Positions 11,476 through 24,132 are shown, counted from the first letter of the stretch. The stretch: 64,000 nt of DNA from Mycoplasmopsis bovigenitalium (GCF_002356075.1 NZ_AP017902.1:620001-684000); one strand, 5' to 3'. Notes: a model not told the origin generated them from the letters alone. Translations and numbers: made by a program.

Positions 11476-13314
11476 ATGAAGCCAACAAAATTAGTTGCTA
11501 TTGGTGGTGTTCAAGAGATTGGAAAGTCATCACTTTTTGTTGAATATGGTGATAATATTTTTATTATCGATGCTGGAATTAAATTTGCTGATACTGCTTC
11601 GACCGGGATTAAAGGAATTATTCCAGATTATTCATATTTAGCTGAAAATCATAAAAAAATTAAAGGTTTATTTATTACTCACGGCCATGAAGATCATATT
11701 GGTGGAGTTGTATATTTAGTAAAACAAGTGCCAATTAAAAAGATATTTGCACCACGAATTGCAATTCAATATTTAAAGCTGAAATTTGAGGAACACAAAG
11801 TACCTTCAGGAATTCAATTTATTGAAATTGAAAAGTCTGCTGTTCATAAATTTGGCAAATGTTCAGTTGATTTTTGAACTGCACAACACTCAATTCCAGA
11901 TGCATTTGGTGTGCGCGTGAATACTCCTAATGGTTCAGTAATGTGTACTGGTGACTTTAGATTTGATTATAATCCAATTGGCGAAAGCTACACAGATTTC
12001 GCCAGATTGGATCAAATTGGTAAAGAAGGTTTAACTGTTTTATTATCAGATTCAACCAATGCAATGCGGCCACTTCATTCACCATCTGAAAATGATATTT
12101 TAAAAGACATTGAAAAATACATGAGACAAGCTGAACGCAAAATAATAATAACTGCCTTTGCTTCGAACTTAATTAGAGTTAAAGCAATTATTGAATTGGC
12201 ATCAAAATTAGGCAAAAAAGTCGCAACATTTGGTCGCTCAATGGTAAATGGTGTAAAAATCGGACGTAAATTAGGTTACATTAATGTTGATAGTAAAGTT
12301 TTAGTTGACAAAAAACAAGTAGCAAATATTCCTGACAATGAATTGGTGATTTTGACAACTGGTTCGCAGGGTGAGCAACTTGCAGCTCTTGCGAGAATGT
12401 CTCACGGAAAACACCCAACTGTTAAAATTAAAAAGGGAGACTTAATTATTTTCTCATCAAGTCCAATTCCAGGCAATCATATGGTAATTGAGCTACTAAT
12501 TAATAGACTTGCAAAACTTGGCGCCGACATTAAAGAAAACGGTGTTGATGGCTATCTGCATACTTCAGGTCATGCTTATAAACATGAACACTACAAGATT
12601 TTTCAGTTAACTAAACCAAAATACTTTATTCCATATCATGGTGAATATAGAATGTGTATTGCGCATAGTCAAAGTGCTATTAAAAGTGGCGTTAAACCTG
12701 AAAATATATTTATCCCTGAAAAGGGTAGGGTTTATCACATAATCAATCAAAAAGTATTTGAAACTAATGAAAAAATTGATTATGGACCAATTTATATTGA
12801 TGGTCACAGCATATTGAATTTAAACTCTTCTGTAATTAAAGAACGTCAAAATTTAGGAGAAAGTGGATTTGCTAATATTGCTATAACTGTTGATAGAAAA
12901 AACAAAAATATAATTGGTAGACCTTCTTTAATCTCTCGTGGCGCATTTTATGTTAAAACTTCATTAAGTTTAGTGAATGAAGCAAAACGAATTGCACATG
13001 GTGCTGCGCTTTATTATGTAAAAAATACTGAAAATTTCAATGTAATGGAGCTAAAACAACTAATTATTGATAGATTAGAAAACTTTTTCTATAACAAAAA
13101 ACGTCGTAGACCAATCATAATTCCCACCATTTTGTACAATGATGATAAAAATGAAGAAATTCTTTCAAACTCTAAGTTTAATTTCGTTAAAAAAGATAAA
13201 AGTGATTCAAAAAATACTGAATTATTATTGAAAAACATCAAAGCTGAAATGTTTGGCGATAATTCCGACATTGAAGACATTCACGAAGATGAAGAGGATG
13301 ATGAAATCGAATAA
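11476..13314 (+). CDS. rnj: ribonuclease J
   Basis: 612-residue beta-CASP metallo-beta-lactamase RNase of the RNase J family, which processes and degrades mRNA and matures rRNA in bacteria lacking RNase E. The zinc motif HGHEDH lies at residues 69-74, followed by a second-metal His (TAQHSIPDA near 138), the CTGDFRFD motif, a beta-CASP domain and a late TSGHAYKHEH segment. The C-terminus ends in an acidic tail (EDIHEDEEDDEIE). The start has a GGAGGG ribosome binding site. Trp UGA occurs near 11877. The stop codon lies inside the terminator stem. Only one RNase J gene is seen here, so J1 versus J2 is left open. Confidence 0.93.
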
Positions 13315-13332
13315 GCTTAGGCTTATTTTTTT
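13310..13332 (+). terminator. terminator of the RNase J gene
   Basis: Stem AATAAGC/GCTTATT with loop TTAG, followed by a T run. The rnj stop codon is part of the 5' arm. Confidence 0.8.
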
Positions 13333-13334
13333 AT

Positions 13335-13358
13335 TTAAAAAACAAGCATTATTGCTTG
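13335..13358 (-). terminator. terminator of trmB
   Basis: Minus-strand stem CAAGCA/TGCTTG with a 4-nt loop, followed by six T. It overlaps the trmB stop. Confidence 0.7.
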
Positions 13359-13972
13359 CTTGGTAATTTTGCGTGTAAATAATTTATGTTTTTACCTAAT
13401 GAACTTCACTTCTTTTCATAACCAGTCATGACATTATCAGATGCAAATTTTGAATTATGCAAATCTTGACCAAATTCAATAATATTTCAATTGTTTTCGT
13501 TAAATTGTTCCAATGAAAACTCAAAGAAATTATCATTATCGGTTTTTAATTTTAATATTGAATTTTCATTCATAATTTTTGCGTACTTATCTAAGAATGT
13601 TTTATATGTAAGTCTACGTTTAAAATGTCTTGCTTTAGGTCACGGGTCACTAAATGTCAGTCAAAGTGTATTTAAAGTACCTATAAAAATATTTTCTAGG
13701 TTGCTTGCGTCATCTAATATTATTTTAAAATTTTTTAAATTATATTCTTCTGCTTTTGCAAGCGCTTTTGCAGCTACTGTTGGATATTTTTCAAATCCAT
13801 AAAACATAATATTTGGATTTTTAAGGGCTAATTCAACTATCATTTCGCCCTTTCCCATTCCTAGTTCTACTATTGATTTGTTGTTAAGTTTAATTGGATA
13901 GTTAGTTTCATTAATAAAATAATCTGAATTTTTTATTTTTTGCTCTGCGGTTTTATCGAATCTTGGTCTCAT
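13349..13972 (-). CDS. trmB: tRNA (guanine-N7-)-methyltransferase
   Basis: 207 residues, class I SAM-dependent methyltransferase that makes m7G46 in tRNA variable loops. The SAM motif [10 protein letters not shown] lies near residues 36-45, and the TrmB signature [18 protein letters not shown] near residues 105-122. It starts MRPRFD, typical for Firmicutes-type TrmB. It is convergent with rnj; both terminators lie back to back. A UGA Trp occurs just before the LTFSDPWPK motif. Confidence 0.94.
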
Positions 13973-14241
13973 ATTTAAAAATTCTACATTAGTATCTTAT
14001 AAATAAAACAATAAAATAGTTGAGTTTTTAATTATATTTTTTCAATTGCAAATCAAATAAGTTATTGTGGAATTCAATTATTTAAGGAATAAATTAGGAA
14101 TTTTATTCATATTTTAATTAATTATTTTGTAGATATTTTTCAATAGCTCTTTATTGAATAATCAAATAATAAATTATTTTAACAAGTCATATTATTCAGT
14201 TGATTCAACAATTTATAAAATCACAAAAAAATAATTAAATT
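13973..14241. other. AT-rich spacer between divergent trmB and clpB
   Basis: Very AT-rich; no coding potential seen on either strand. It should contain the divergent promoters. A plausible clpB promoter (TTGATT with a TATAAA-type hexamer near 14215) sits just upstream of the CIRCE element. Confidence 0.5.
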
Positions 14242-14268
14242 TTAGCAGTCTAACAATAAGAGTGCTAA
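14242..14268 (+). promoter_or_regulatory. CIRCE operator of clpB
   Basis: TTAGCAGTC, nine spacer bases, then GAGTGCTAA. It differs from the consensus TTAGCACTC-N9-GAGTGCTAA at one base of the left arm. It lies 23 bp before the clpB ATG and should bind HrcA, encoded at 58385-59389. Confidence 0.92.
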
Positions 14269-14291
14269 AATATAAATAAATAAGGAGGGAT

Positions 14292-16462
14292 ATGGACTTT
14301 AATTTAGATGATTTATTTGGTAATTTGAATAATACAAAACCAAAAGACGAAGATGATGTATTGAAAAAGTATGGCAGAAATCTAACTGATTTAGCAACAA
14401 GAAATGAATTAGATCCGGTAATAAATCGAGATGATGAAATTCGCCGAATGATTCGTATTTTAAGTAGAAAAACAAAAATAATCCAGTTTTAGTAGGTGAA
14501 CCGGGTGTTGGAAAAACTGCTATAGTTGAAGGCCTTGCTAGAAAAATTGTTGAAGGTCAGGTTCCCGAAAATTTAAAAGGTAAGGATGTTTTTGAATTAG
14601 ATTTAGCATCATTAATAGCTGGCGCATCATATCAAGGCCAATTTGAGCAAAGATTGAAATCTGTATTGAAAAAAATTGAAGAAAGTAATGGTGATATTAT
14701 TTTATTCATTGATGAAATACACATGCTAATTGGAACAGGTAAAAATCAAGATGGCGCTATGGACGCAGCAAACATTTTTAAACCATTGATGGCTCGCGGA
14801 AAATTGCATTTAATTGGTGCTACAACATTCGATGAATATAGAAAATATATTGAAAAAGACGCAGCTTTAGAGAGAAGAATGCAAAAAATCGATGTTTTAG
14901 AACCAACAACTGAAGGCACAATCGCAATATTAAGGGGAATTAAGGAGAGATTTGAGAATTTTCATAATGTTAAAATTCTTGATGAAGCCTTAGTTTCAGC
15001 AGCAAAATTATCATCTCGCTATATTTCTGATAGATTTTTGCCAGATAAAGCAATCGATTTGATTGATGAAGCTGCTTCAACAATCAAAACAGAAATTAAT
15101 TTCAAACCTGAAGAACTTGAAAAATCTCAGCAAAAATTAGCTATGCTTGAAATGGAAAAAATTGCATTGAGTTCAAGTAATGAATCAAAAGGTAAAAATA
15201 AAGAAAGATTAATTGAATTAGATAAATTAATTAATGATGAAAATGAAATAATAAAAGACTTAAAAAATAAATGAGATTTAGAAAAAGAGCGTCTTGAACA
15301 AGTTTCAAATGCTAAGTCTAGACTAGAAAATTTAAAGCATGCTTTAACAATTTATCAAAAAGAAGCTGACTACGAAAAGGCTTCAAGAGTTTTATATATT
15401 GAAATACCAAATTTAGAAAAAGAAATTGCACAAATGGAACAGCAAATTTTGCAAAATAGCAGTTCTTTAATTAAAGACACGGTAACTAGCGAAGAAATTG
15501 CCTCAATAGTTTCTAAATGAACAAAAATACCGGTTACCAAGTTGCTTGAAACTGACAAAAATAAACTTTTGAACCTAGAAAATGAGTTGAAAAGTAAAAT
15601 TAAAGGTCAAGATAATGCAATTAATTTAGTTTGTCAAGCTGTATTAAGAGCCAAAGCAAATATTAATGATCCGAATAGACCGCTAGCAAGTTTTCTATTT
15701 ACGGGGCCTACAGGTGTTGGTAAAACTGAACTTTCAAAAGCATTAGCTTATGCTTTATTTGATTCAGAAAAACAAATGATTAGAATTGATATGTCTGAGT
15801 ACATGGAAAAACACTCAGTTTCAAAAATAATTGGTGCTCCTCCAGGGTATATTGGTTTTGACCAAAACAATTCATTAACAGAACAAATAAGAAAAAATCC
15901 ATATACTATTCTTTTACTTGATGAAATTGAAAAAGCCCATAAGGAAGTCTTAAATATTTTGCTTCAAATTTTAGATAATGGTTCAATAACTGACTCTAAA
16001 GGGAGAAATATAAACTGTCGTAATTTAATTATAATTATGACCTCAAATATAGCTTCCGATGAAATTCTAAAAAAACAAATTGAAATGAACGCTCCCGAAT
16101 TAAAAGCAGAACTATTAAAATTTATGAGTCCAGAATTTCTAAACAGAATTGATGAAGTTGTTAAATTCAATTCTTTAAGTGAATCAGTTATTAAAGAAAT
16201 TGTTGATCTTGAAATGCAAAAATTAATTAAAAGAGTTAAATTAACAAAAGATATTAACTTAGAATATAGTGAAAAATTAATTGATTTTATCGCAAAATCA
16301 GCCTATGATAGTCAATTTGGCGCTCGCCCTATTAAAAGATTTATTCAAAACAAAGTTGAAAGTGTGTTGGCATATAAAATAATAAATGGCGAAATTAATA
16401 ATCAAGAAAAATATCAAATAGATGTTTTTGCAGGAAACTTTATAATTAATGTTATTAAATAG
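14292..16462 (+). pseudogene. clpB: chaperone ClpB, interrupted by a one-base frameshift
   Basis: Hsp100 disaggregase that works with DnaK/GrpE on aggregated protein. The first 66 codons end at a TAG (14490-14492). Adding one A in the run near 14475 restores [19 protein letters not shown] and a single frame to 16462 (about 723 residues). The first Walker A (GEPGVGKT) is followed by LFIDEIH, the middle coiled coil (about 14.9-15.5 kb), second Walker A GPTGVGKT, LLLDEIEKAH and a normal C-terminus. The N-terminal Clp_N domain is absent, as in other short mycoplasmal ClpB. The rest is well conserved, so a sequencing error in the A run is as likely as a recent mutation. It is preceded by CIRCE and a GGAGGG ribosome binding site. 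Confidence 0.85.
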
Positions 16463-16478
16463 CTTCGAGCTATTTTTT
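16457..16478 (+). terminator. terminator of clpB
   Basis: Stem AAATAGCT/AGCTATTT with loop TCG, followed by a T run. The clpB TAG stop lies in the 5' arm. Confidence 0.8.
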
Positions 16479-16581
16479 AATTTACCAATTCAATTGAAAA
16501 TCATTCATAAATGTAATTTTCTAATAAATATTTTGCTCAACTCAATAATGTATAATTTTAATAATAAAAAAGTAGGTAAAA

Positions 16582-17853
16582 ATGAACATTAGAAGATATA
16601 AACCCGAATTAATTTCTTTAAAATCAAGACCCTTAAGAGTGCTTATAATTGCTGATAGTTTTCTTCCCTATATTGATGGTGTTGCAAGAGTAATTGAAAA
16701 TTATGCTGAACAATTCGAGCAAAAAAATGTTGATTATCGAATATTGGCTCCAAGATATAAATCAGCAGACTTATCAATCGATGAAAAATACAAAGGCAAA
16801 ATAATTAGATTGAAAACCTCGAGAATGAAGTGGGGCTCATATGAAGTTTTTAAGTTTCCTATAATTAACGAAGAACAACAGTTAATTGATGATTTTGACC
16901 CGGATATTATTCATGCGCATTCTCCATTTGTTGCTGGTAAAATTGCTGTTTCATTGAAAAATAGATACAATATTCCCATTGTTTTTACAATGCATAAAAA
17001 TTTTAAACAGAGTGTAATATTAGCAACTAACAGTGATCTTTTTGGGACTTTAAGCGGCTTTTTAATGAATCAATTCACTAGACAAATTGACCATATATTC
17101 TATGTTTCAAATTCATCAATGAAACTTAATAATTTTTCTGATAGCATTATGCAATCAGTTGTTGGCGATGGAACAAAATTTAAATACACTGAAAACTCGA
17201 GTGATTTAGCTAAAAAAGCTATCACTAAATTTAATATAGACACCACAAAACACAATTTACTTTTTATATCTAAGTTTATATGAGAAAAAAATATTAAACT
17301 GCTTTTAGATTCTTTTAAAACATTATTGACAGTAGATAAAAATTATTCTTTAACTATGGTGGGTGGTGATTGAAATTTTGACGAAATCATTGAATATGCC
17401 AAAGAATTAGAAATTTATAATCATATTAATTTCACTGGATGAGTCAATGATGAAGATTTATTAAAGGGTTTATATTTATCACATGATTTATTGATATCTC
17501 CATCCATTTTAGATACATTCGGTTTGGTTGTTCATGAGGCAGCATCACAAGGGATTGCTAGTTTAGTTATTAAAAATTCTCCATCTTCCGAGGGTATTAT
17601 CGATGGCGAAAACGGCTATGTCACAACACAACATGAAAAACAAATGGCTGATAAGATAATAGAGATCTTCCAAAACAAACACAGATTAAAAGTTGTAGGT
17701 AAAAATGCAATGGACCTTACCAAAGAATGGGGTGAAGTTATTGATATTTCTATTGAAAAATACATTGATACAATCAAGTTATTTTATGAAAAAGATAGAG
17801 TAAGACGTCTTAAAAAAGTTGCTGAACAAGTTAGAGCAAAATTTAAAAAATAA
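16582..17853 (+). CDS. GT4-family glycosyltransferase (glycolipid type)
   Basis: 423 residues with a GT-B fold. The N-terminal Rossmann domain carries the GT4 opening DSFLPYIDGVARVIENYA (about residues 25-42). The C-terminal domain carries ISPSILDTFGLVVHEAASQG with Glu319 and a second acidic residue (SSEGIIDGENG), the EX7E-type nucleotide-sugar site. Closest in style to processive or monoglucosyl-diacylglycerol synthases of Gram-positives and mollicutes, which add hexose from UDP-sugar to membrane diacylglycerol. Substrate is not proven by sequence. The basic C-terminus (VRRLKKVAEQVRAKFKK) fits membrane-surface binding. Single-gene unit with its own terminator. Confidence 0.82.
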
Positions 17854-17864
17854 ATTTTCACTAA

Positions 17865-17890
17865 AGCACCATTATTATTGGTGTTTTTTT
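17865..17890 (+). terminator. terminator of the glycosyltransferase gene
   Basis: Stem AGCACCA/TGGTGTT with a short AT loop, followed by a T run. Confidence 0.75.
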
Positions 17891-17959
17891 GATATTAACT
17901 GAAAAATAGACTAATTAGGAAACTAATTGGGGGATTTTCTTTGCATTTCTGAAAAAAGA

Positions 17960-17996
17960 GTATGATTAAGTTGATAATGAATAATTGTTATCATAC
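17960..17996 (+). promoter_or_regulatory. inverted repeat upstream of adh (possible operator)
   Basis: Arms GTATGAT (17960-17966) and ATCATAC (17990-17996) enclose a second inverted pair TGATAA/TTATCA (17972-17977 and 17988-17993). It lies about 45 nt before the adh start. No following T run, so a protein-binding site is more likely than a terminator. The regulator is unknown. Confidence 0.4.
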
Positions 17997-18040
17997 GTTA
18001 AAAAATAAAACATTATAAGATATGAAAGAAGGATAGCTTT

Positions 18041-19087
18041 ATGGCTAAAATGAAAGCTTTTGTAGTACGTTCACCACGTACTTGAAGTGTTGAAACAGTT
18101 GATATTCCAGAACCAAAAGAAAAAGAGGTTCTAATTAAAATGGAAACAAGTGGCATTTGCCACACTGACCTACACGCTGCTAATTACGATTGATTAGTAG
18201 AACCAAAATATCCATTAATTCCAGGTCATGAAGGAATTGGTATTGTTGAAAAACTTGGACCAGGTTGTACACACTTAAAAGTTGGAGATAGAGTTTGTCT
18301 AGCTTGACTTCACGATGCCTGTGGGCACTGTGAATTCTGTTTAAGTGGTAAAGAAACATTGTGTCCAAACCAAAATATGTCTGCATATACAAAAGATGGT
18401 TCATTTGCAGAATATGCAATTGGCCACGAAGATTTTGTTGGCATCGTTCCTAAAACTCTTGATATAGTAACAGGTGCACCAGTAGTTTGTGCAGGTGTTA
18501 CAACATATAAAGCTGTAAAACAAGCAAAATTAAAACCTGGAGACTTTGTTGCTGTAATTGGTGTTGGTGGTTTAGGACAACTAGCAATCCAATATGCAAA
18601 AGCAATGGGATATCGCCCAATTGGAATTGATTTAACTGACGAAAAATGTGATTTAGCTATTAAATCAGGTGCAGAATTTGCATTTAACAGTAAAAAAGTA
18701 GATGCCGTTGCTGAAGTTATTAAAGCAACTGAAGGCGGCGTACACGGTGTCGTTAATACTTCTGTTGCAACTGCTGCAGCCATCCAAGGGATGGAAATGT
18801 TACGTCGTGGCGGTCGCCAAGTGTTAGTTGGTTTACCTGCTAAAGACAAACTAGGTAAAGATGAATTCCCAGTTTCAGTTTTCTGAACAGTATTACTAGA
18901 ACGTGAATTAGCCGGTTCAATCGTCGGAACACGTAAAGATCTTAAAGAAGCACTAGATTATGCTGCAAGAGGACTGGTAAAATCAGAAGTTACAAGAATT
19001 GTAAAACTTGACGAAGTTGCAGAAATTTTTGAAAAACTTGAAAAAGGTGATTTCATCGGTAGAGCAGTTATCGATTTTAGAAAGTAA
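18041..19087 (+). CDS. adh: zinc-dependent alcohol dehydrogenase (AdhP/AdhA type)
   Basis: 348-residue medium-chain dehydrogenase/reductase, reducing acetaldehyde to ethanol with NADH (or the reverse). Catalytic zinc ligands are Cys40 (SGICHTDLH) and His63 (PGHEG); structural zinc ligands are Cys94, 97, 100 and 108. The NAD-binding fold carries [19 protein letters not shown]. Length and motifs match bacterial AdhP. The start has an AAGGAT ribosome binding site. It may reoxidise NADH made by the GAPDH encoded downstream. Several Trp are UGA. Confidence 0.93.
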
Positions 19088-19097
19088 AAATATCCTT

Positions 19098-19122
19098 AAG
19101 CACCTAATATTTGGTGCTTTTT
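19098..19122 (+). terminator. terminator of adh
   Basis: Stem AAGCACC/GGTGCTT with an AT-rich loop, then T residues. Confidence 0.8.
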
Positions 19123-19217
19123 CATTGACTTTTTTAATAGGGAATTTTTGTTTATTTTTATAAAAATGTAATTTTTAACTTCACTTTTAGTAATAAAAAT
19201 AGAATAATATATTAAAA

Positions 19218-19232
19218 ACGGAAACGATTTCA
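19218..19232 (+). promoter_or_regulatory. cre-like motif upstream of the ldh-like gene
   Basis: ACGGAAACGATTTCA matches the Gram-positive cre consensus WTGNAANCGNWNNCW at all fixed positions except the second (C for T). It lies about 128 nt upstream of the start codon. Function in a mycoplasma is unproven because CcpA is generally missing from the group. Confidence 0.3.
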
Positions 19233-19359
19233 TATTTTGTATATAAAAGTAAATTTATTTCATAAAAAGTGACGCCTTTTAATTAAAAAACTTATAATAT
19301 TAATAAGCTTATTAAGGCTATGAATTTAATAATTTATATTTTTATTGAGAAAGGATAAA

Positions 19360-20322
19360 ATGAAAAAAATTATTGTTGTTGGTTTAGGTAATGTTGGTTT
19401 TACCTACATAAATATTGCTGTTTGTAGAGGGCTAGAAGTTGAATGAATTCTAGTTGACAAAAATGAAGATATTGCTATTGCGCATGCTAAAGACTTCTCA
19501 GACATGGTTTCAATCATGCCTAGAAACGGATCTAAATTTAGACCTGGTACACTTGAGGAAGATGGAAAAGATGCAGATATCGTTGTAGTTTGTGCATCAA
19601 TTCCTGCAAACAAAGACTTCTCAGACCGTTTAGCATTAGCTGAAGCTAACGCTAAATTGATGAATGATTTTGGTTCAAAATTGAAAAAATCAGGATTCAA
19701 AGGTGTTGTTATTGTTGCTGCTAACCCTTGTGATGTTATGGCTGCTGTATTCCACTATGCTTCAGGACTTCCTGCAGAAAAAGTTATTTCAGCTGGAACA
19801 GTTCTTGACTCAGCGCGTTTAAGAAAACTAGTTTCATACCACTTTGACATTGATGCAGATTCAGTTTCAGTAAACATGATTGCTGAACACGGTGCTTCAG
19901 CAATGGCTGTTTGATCAACTGCAAAAGTTGGTGATACATTTATCAAAGATTTACCTCATTTTACAGAAGAACTTAAAGAAAAATTATACGAAGACAGTAA
20001 AAAAGAAGCTTTTGAAATATTCTCACGTAAAGGAAATACTCAATTTGGAATTGGAACTTCATTGTTCGAAATTACAAGTGCAGTTCTAGAAAACAAAAGA
20101 AGAATTATGACTATTGGTGTTAAATTACCTGAAACATTCAAACACCCTGGAATTTACTTCTCAATCCCTGTAATTGTTGGCGAAAACGGATACGAATACT
20201 TAAAAGAAAAAATGTCTCTAACAGACGCTGAATGAGAAAGATTCAACAAAGCATCTGAAGGATTTTGTAAAGTACACAATGATGTTTTAAGTCTAGTTGG
20301 CGTAAAACACACATTTAAATAA
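19360..20322 (+). CDS. ldh: L-lactate dehydrogenase-family 2-hydroxyacid dehydrogenase
   Basis: 320 residues. The NAD-binding motif GLGNVG lies at residues 8-13. Catalytic residues of the LDH/MDH family are present: Asp150 and Arg153 in GTVLDSARLR, His177 in AEHG, and substrate-loop Arg90. The residue equivalent to the LDH specificity Gln102 is not Gln (loop ASIPANKDFSDR), and the usual GEHGDS is AEHGAS, so pyruvate may not be the only or best substrate. As an LDH it would recycle NADH from glycolysis to lactate. It is a single-gene unit between adh and the phosphoketolase gene. No MDH-type arginine is seen at the specificity position. Confidence 0.85.
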
Positions 20323-20332
20323 AAATCAAACT

Positions 20333-20358
20333 AACAAACCATTGCGGTTTGTTTTTTT
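20333..20358 (+). terminator. terminator of ldh
   Basis: Stem AACAAACC/GGTTTGTT with loop ATTGC, then seven T. Confidence 0.85.
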
Positions 20359-20431
20359 AATTTACCTTTTCTTTTGTTTTTTTCTATTGAATTGGTAATT
20401 TTTAATTATTAAATTTAACATGAAAAGCTTA

Positions 20432-20445
20432 TTTGTCTGGACAAA
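20432..20445 (+). promoter_or_regulatory. short palindrome upstream of the phosphoketolase gene
   Basis: TTTGTC, two bases, GACAAA: perfect 6-bp arms about 150 nt before the start in an otherwise AT-only spacer. Possible operator, but short enough to be chance. Confidence 0.25.
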
Positions 20446-20595
20446 ATTTAATATTTATTCCTATTTTTAAAATAAGTAATTAATTCCACTATTTTTTAAG
20501 ATTAAACACATTGTTATCTTTTAAATAAATTTATTTATTATAATAATAAAGTTAATAATAAGTTTGTTGAAAATAACAAAAGAAAAGGAGTGAGA

Positions 20596-22971
20596 ATGAA
20601 AAACAAAAACATTGATTTTGACTCAAGAGAGTATTTAAATAAAGTTGATGCTTGATGAAGAGCTGCAAACTATATTGCTGTTGGTCAAATGTATTTAAAA
20701 AATAACCCACTTATGAAAGGTGGTTTAAAAATTGAAGACGTTAAAGTTTATCCAATTGGTCACTGAGGCACAATTCCTGGACAAAACTTTATTTACGCAC
20801 ACCTAAACAGGGTAATCAACAAATATGACTTAAATATGTTTTATATTTCAGGCCCAGGTCACGGTGGACAAGTTATGATTGCTAACTCATATCTTGATGG
20901 TTCATATACTGAATTATTCCCTAAAGTAGGGCAAGATGAAAAAGGAATGAAGGAGTTATTTAAAACATTCTCATTCCCTGGCGGTACAGCATCACACGCT
21001 GCGCCTTGCGCGCCTGGTTCATTGCACGAAGGTGGAGAATTAGGATACTCACTATCTCACGCTACTGGTGCAATTCTAGATAATCCAGATTTAATTGCTG
21101 CTACTGTTGTTGGTGATGGCGAAGCTGAAACAGGACCATCTATGGCAGGATGATTGTCTAACACATTCATTAACCCTAAAAATGATGGTGCTGTTTTACC
21201 AATTATTCACGTTAATGGTGGAAAAATCTCTAACCCAACTATTTTTGCTAGAAGAAGTGATGCTGAACTTGAATCATTATTTAGAGGACTTGGTTGAGAA
21301 CCAATCATCGTTAATGTATTAAAAGCTGCTGATTATCATCAAGAAATGGCTGATAAATTAGATTATGCAATTGAAAAAATTTTAGCAATCAAAGCAGAAG
21401 CAAACAAATTAGATGCTTCAAAACAAACTAGACCAGAATGACCAATGATTATTTTAAGATCACCAAAAGGTTGAACTGGACCAAGCAAATTTGGCGGAAA
21501 TCAAATCGAAGGTAGCTTTAGAGCTCACCAAGTTCCAATTCCTGTAAAAGCTGCAGATGATACACATTTACAAGACCTAATCGATTGACTAGAGTCATAC
21601 AGACCACAGGAACTATTTACAGATGATGCTAAATTAAGACCTGAATTTAATATTGCACCAAAAGGCAACCAAAGAATGGCTATGAATCCAGCTACAAACG
21701 GTGGAATCAATCCAAAAGAACTAAATTTACCAAAATGAACAGATTTTGCAGTTAAATTTAACAAACCAGGTCAAGCGATTGAGCAAGATATGGCAAATTT
21801 ATCAAAATATTATGCTCAAATTATTAAATTAAACCCAGATAACTTTAGAGTATTTGGACCAGATGAAACTAAGTCAAACCGTCTATTTGAAGTTCTAAAA
21901 GTTACCGATCGTCAATGACTAGATCCAATTGAAACTGAGTTAGATGAATCAGTTTCTCCTGCTGGTAGAATTATTGACTCACAACTTTCAGAACACCAAG
22001 CTGAAGGTTTCTTAGAAGGTTATGTATTAACTGGTCGTCACGGTATTTTTGCATCATATGAAGCATTCTTAAGAGTTGTTGACTCAATGGTTACTCAACA
22101 CCTAAAATGAATTAACAAATCAAAAGAACACGACTGAAGAAAATCATTGCCATCATTAAACTTGATTGCAACATCAAACGCATTCCAACAAGACCATAAT
22201 GGTTATACACACCAAGACCCAGGTATGTTAGGTCACTTAGCTGATAAAACTCCTGAAATAGTAAGAGAATACTTGCCTGCTGATACAAACACATTGTTGG
22301 CTATCTCTGAAAAAGCATTTAAAGAAAGAGATGTAATTAACTTAATTGTTGCATCAAAACAACCAAGAGAACAATTCTTTACAGTTGAAGAAGCGCAAGA
22401 ACTTGCTGATAAAGGTTATAAAGTAATTGATTGAGCATCAAATGTTTCAATTGACCAAGAACCTGATTTAGTTTTTGCTGCATGTGGTACAGAATCTACA
22501 ATTGAAGCTCTTGCTGCAATTTCAATTCTAAATAAAGAATACCCAGAATTAAAAATTAGATTTGTAAACGTTGTTGAAATTCTAAAACTAAGATCACAAA
22601 AAATTGATAAACGTGCTCTAAGTGATGCTGAATTTGACAAAGTATTTACAAAAGACAAACCAGTTGTATTTGCATTCCACGGATACGAAGGTTTATTAAG
22701 AGATATATTCTTTACAAGAACAAACAAAAATCTACACCCTCATGGATACCGTGAAAATGGAGATATTACAACTTCATTTGACATTCGTCAACTTTCACAC
22801 ATGGATAGATTCCACATGTCAATTACTGCTGCAGAAGCTGTTTATGGTCCAAAATCTGCTTCATTTGTTAAGAAAATGAATGAAACACTTGAATACCACA
22901 CAGCATATGTTAGAGAACACGGTACTGACATTGATATTGTTAAAAATTGAAAATGAGAAGGTATTAAATAA
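20596..22971 (+). CDS. xpk: phosphoketolase (xylulose-5-phosphate/fructose-6-phosphate)
   Basis: 791 residues, thiamine-diphosphate enzyme that splits xylulose-5-P or fructose-6-P with phosphate to acetyl-phosphate plus glyceraldehyde-3-P or erythrose-4-P. The family landmarks are in order: [42 protein letters not shown], the TPP site GDGEAETGP, and [12 protein letters not shown] in the pyrimidine-binding half. Full length for the family. AAAAGGAG ribosome binding site. It links pentose phosphates to GAPDH (next gene) and to acetate-kinase ATP formation, and it uses the TPP that the riboswitch-controlled transporter at 47-51 kb may import. Confidence 0.96.
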
Positions 22972-22977
22972 AACTAG

Positions 22978-23005
22978 AAAAACCCAATTTGCGTTTGGGT
23001 TTTTC
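22978..23005 (+). terminator. terminator of the phosphoketolase gene
   Basis: Stem AAAAACCCAA/TTGGGTTTTT with a short loop. Confidence 0.85.
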
Positions 23006-23024
23006 TTTTGATTTTTAGGCCTAA

Positions 23025-24131
<1,107 letters not shown>

Positions 24132-24132
24132 T

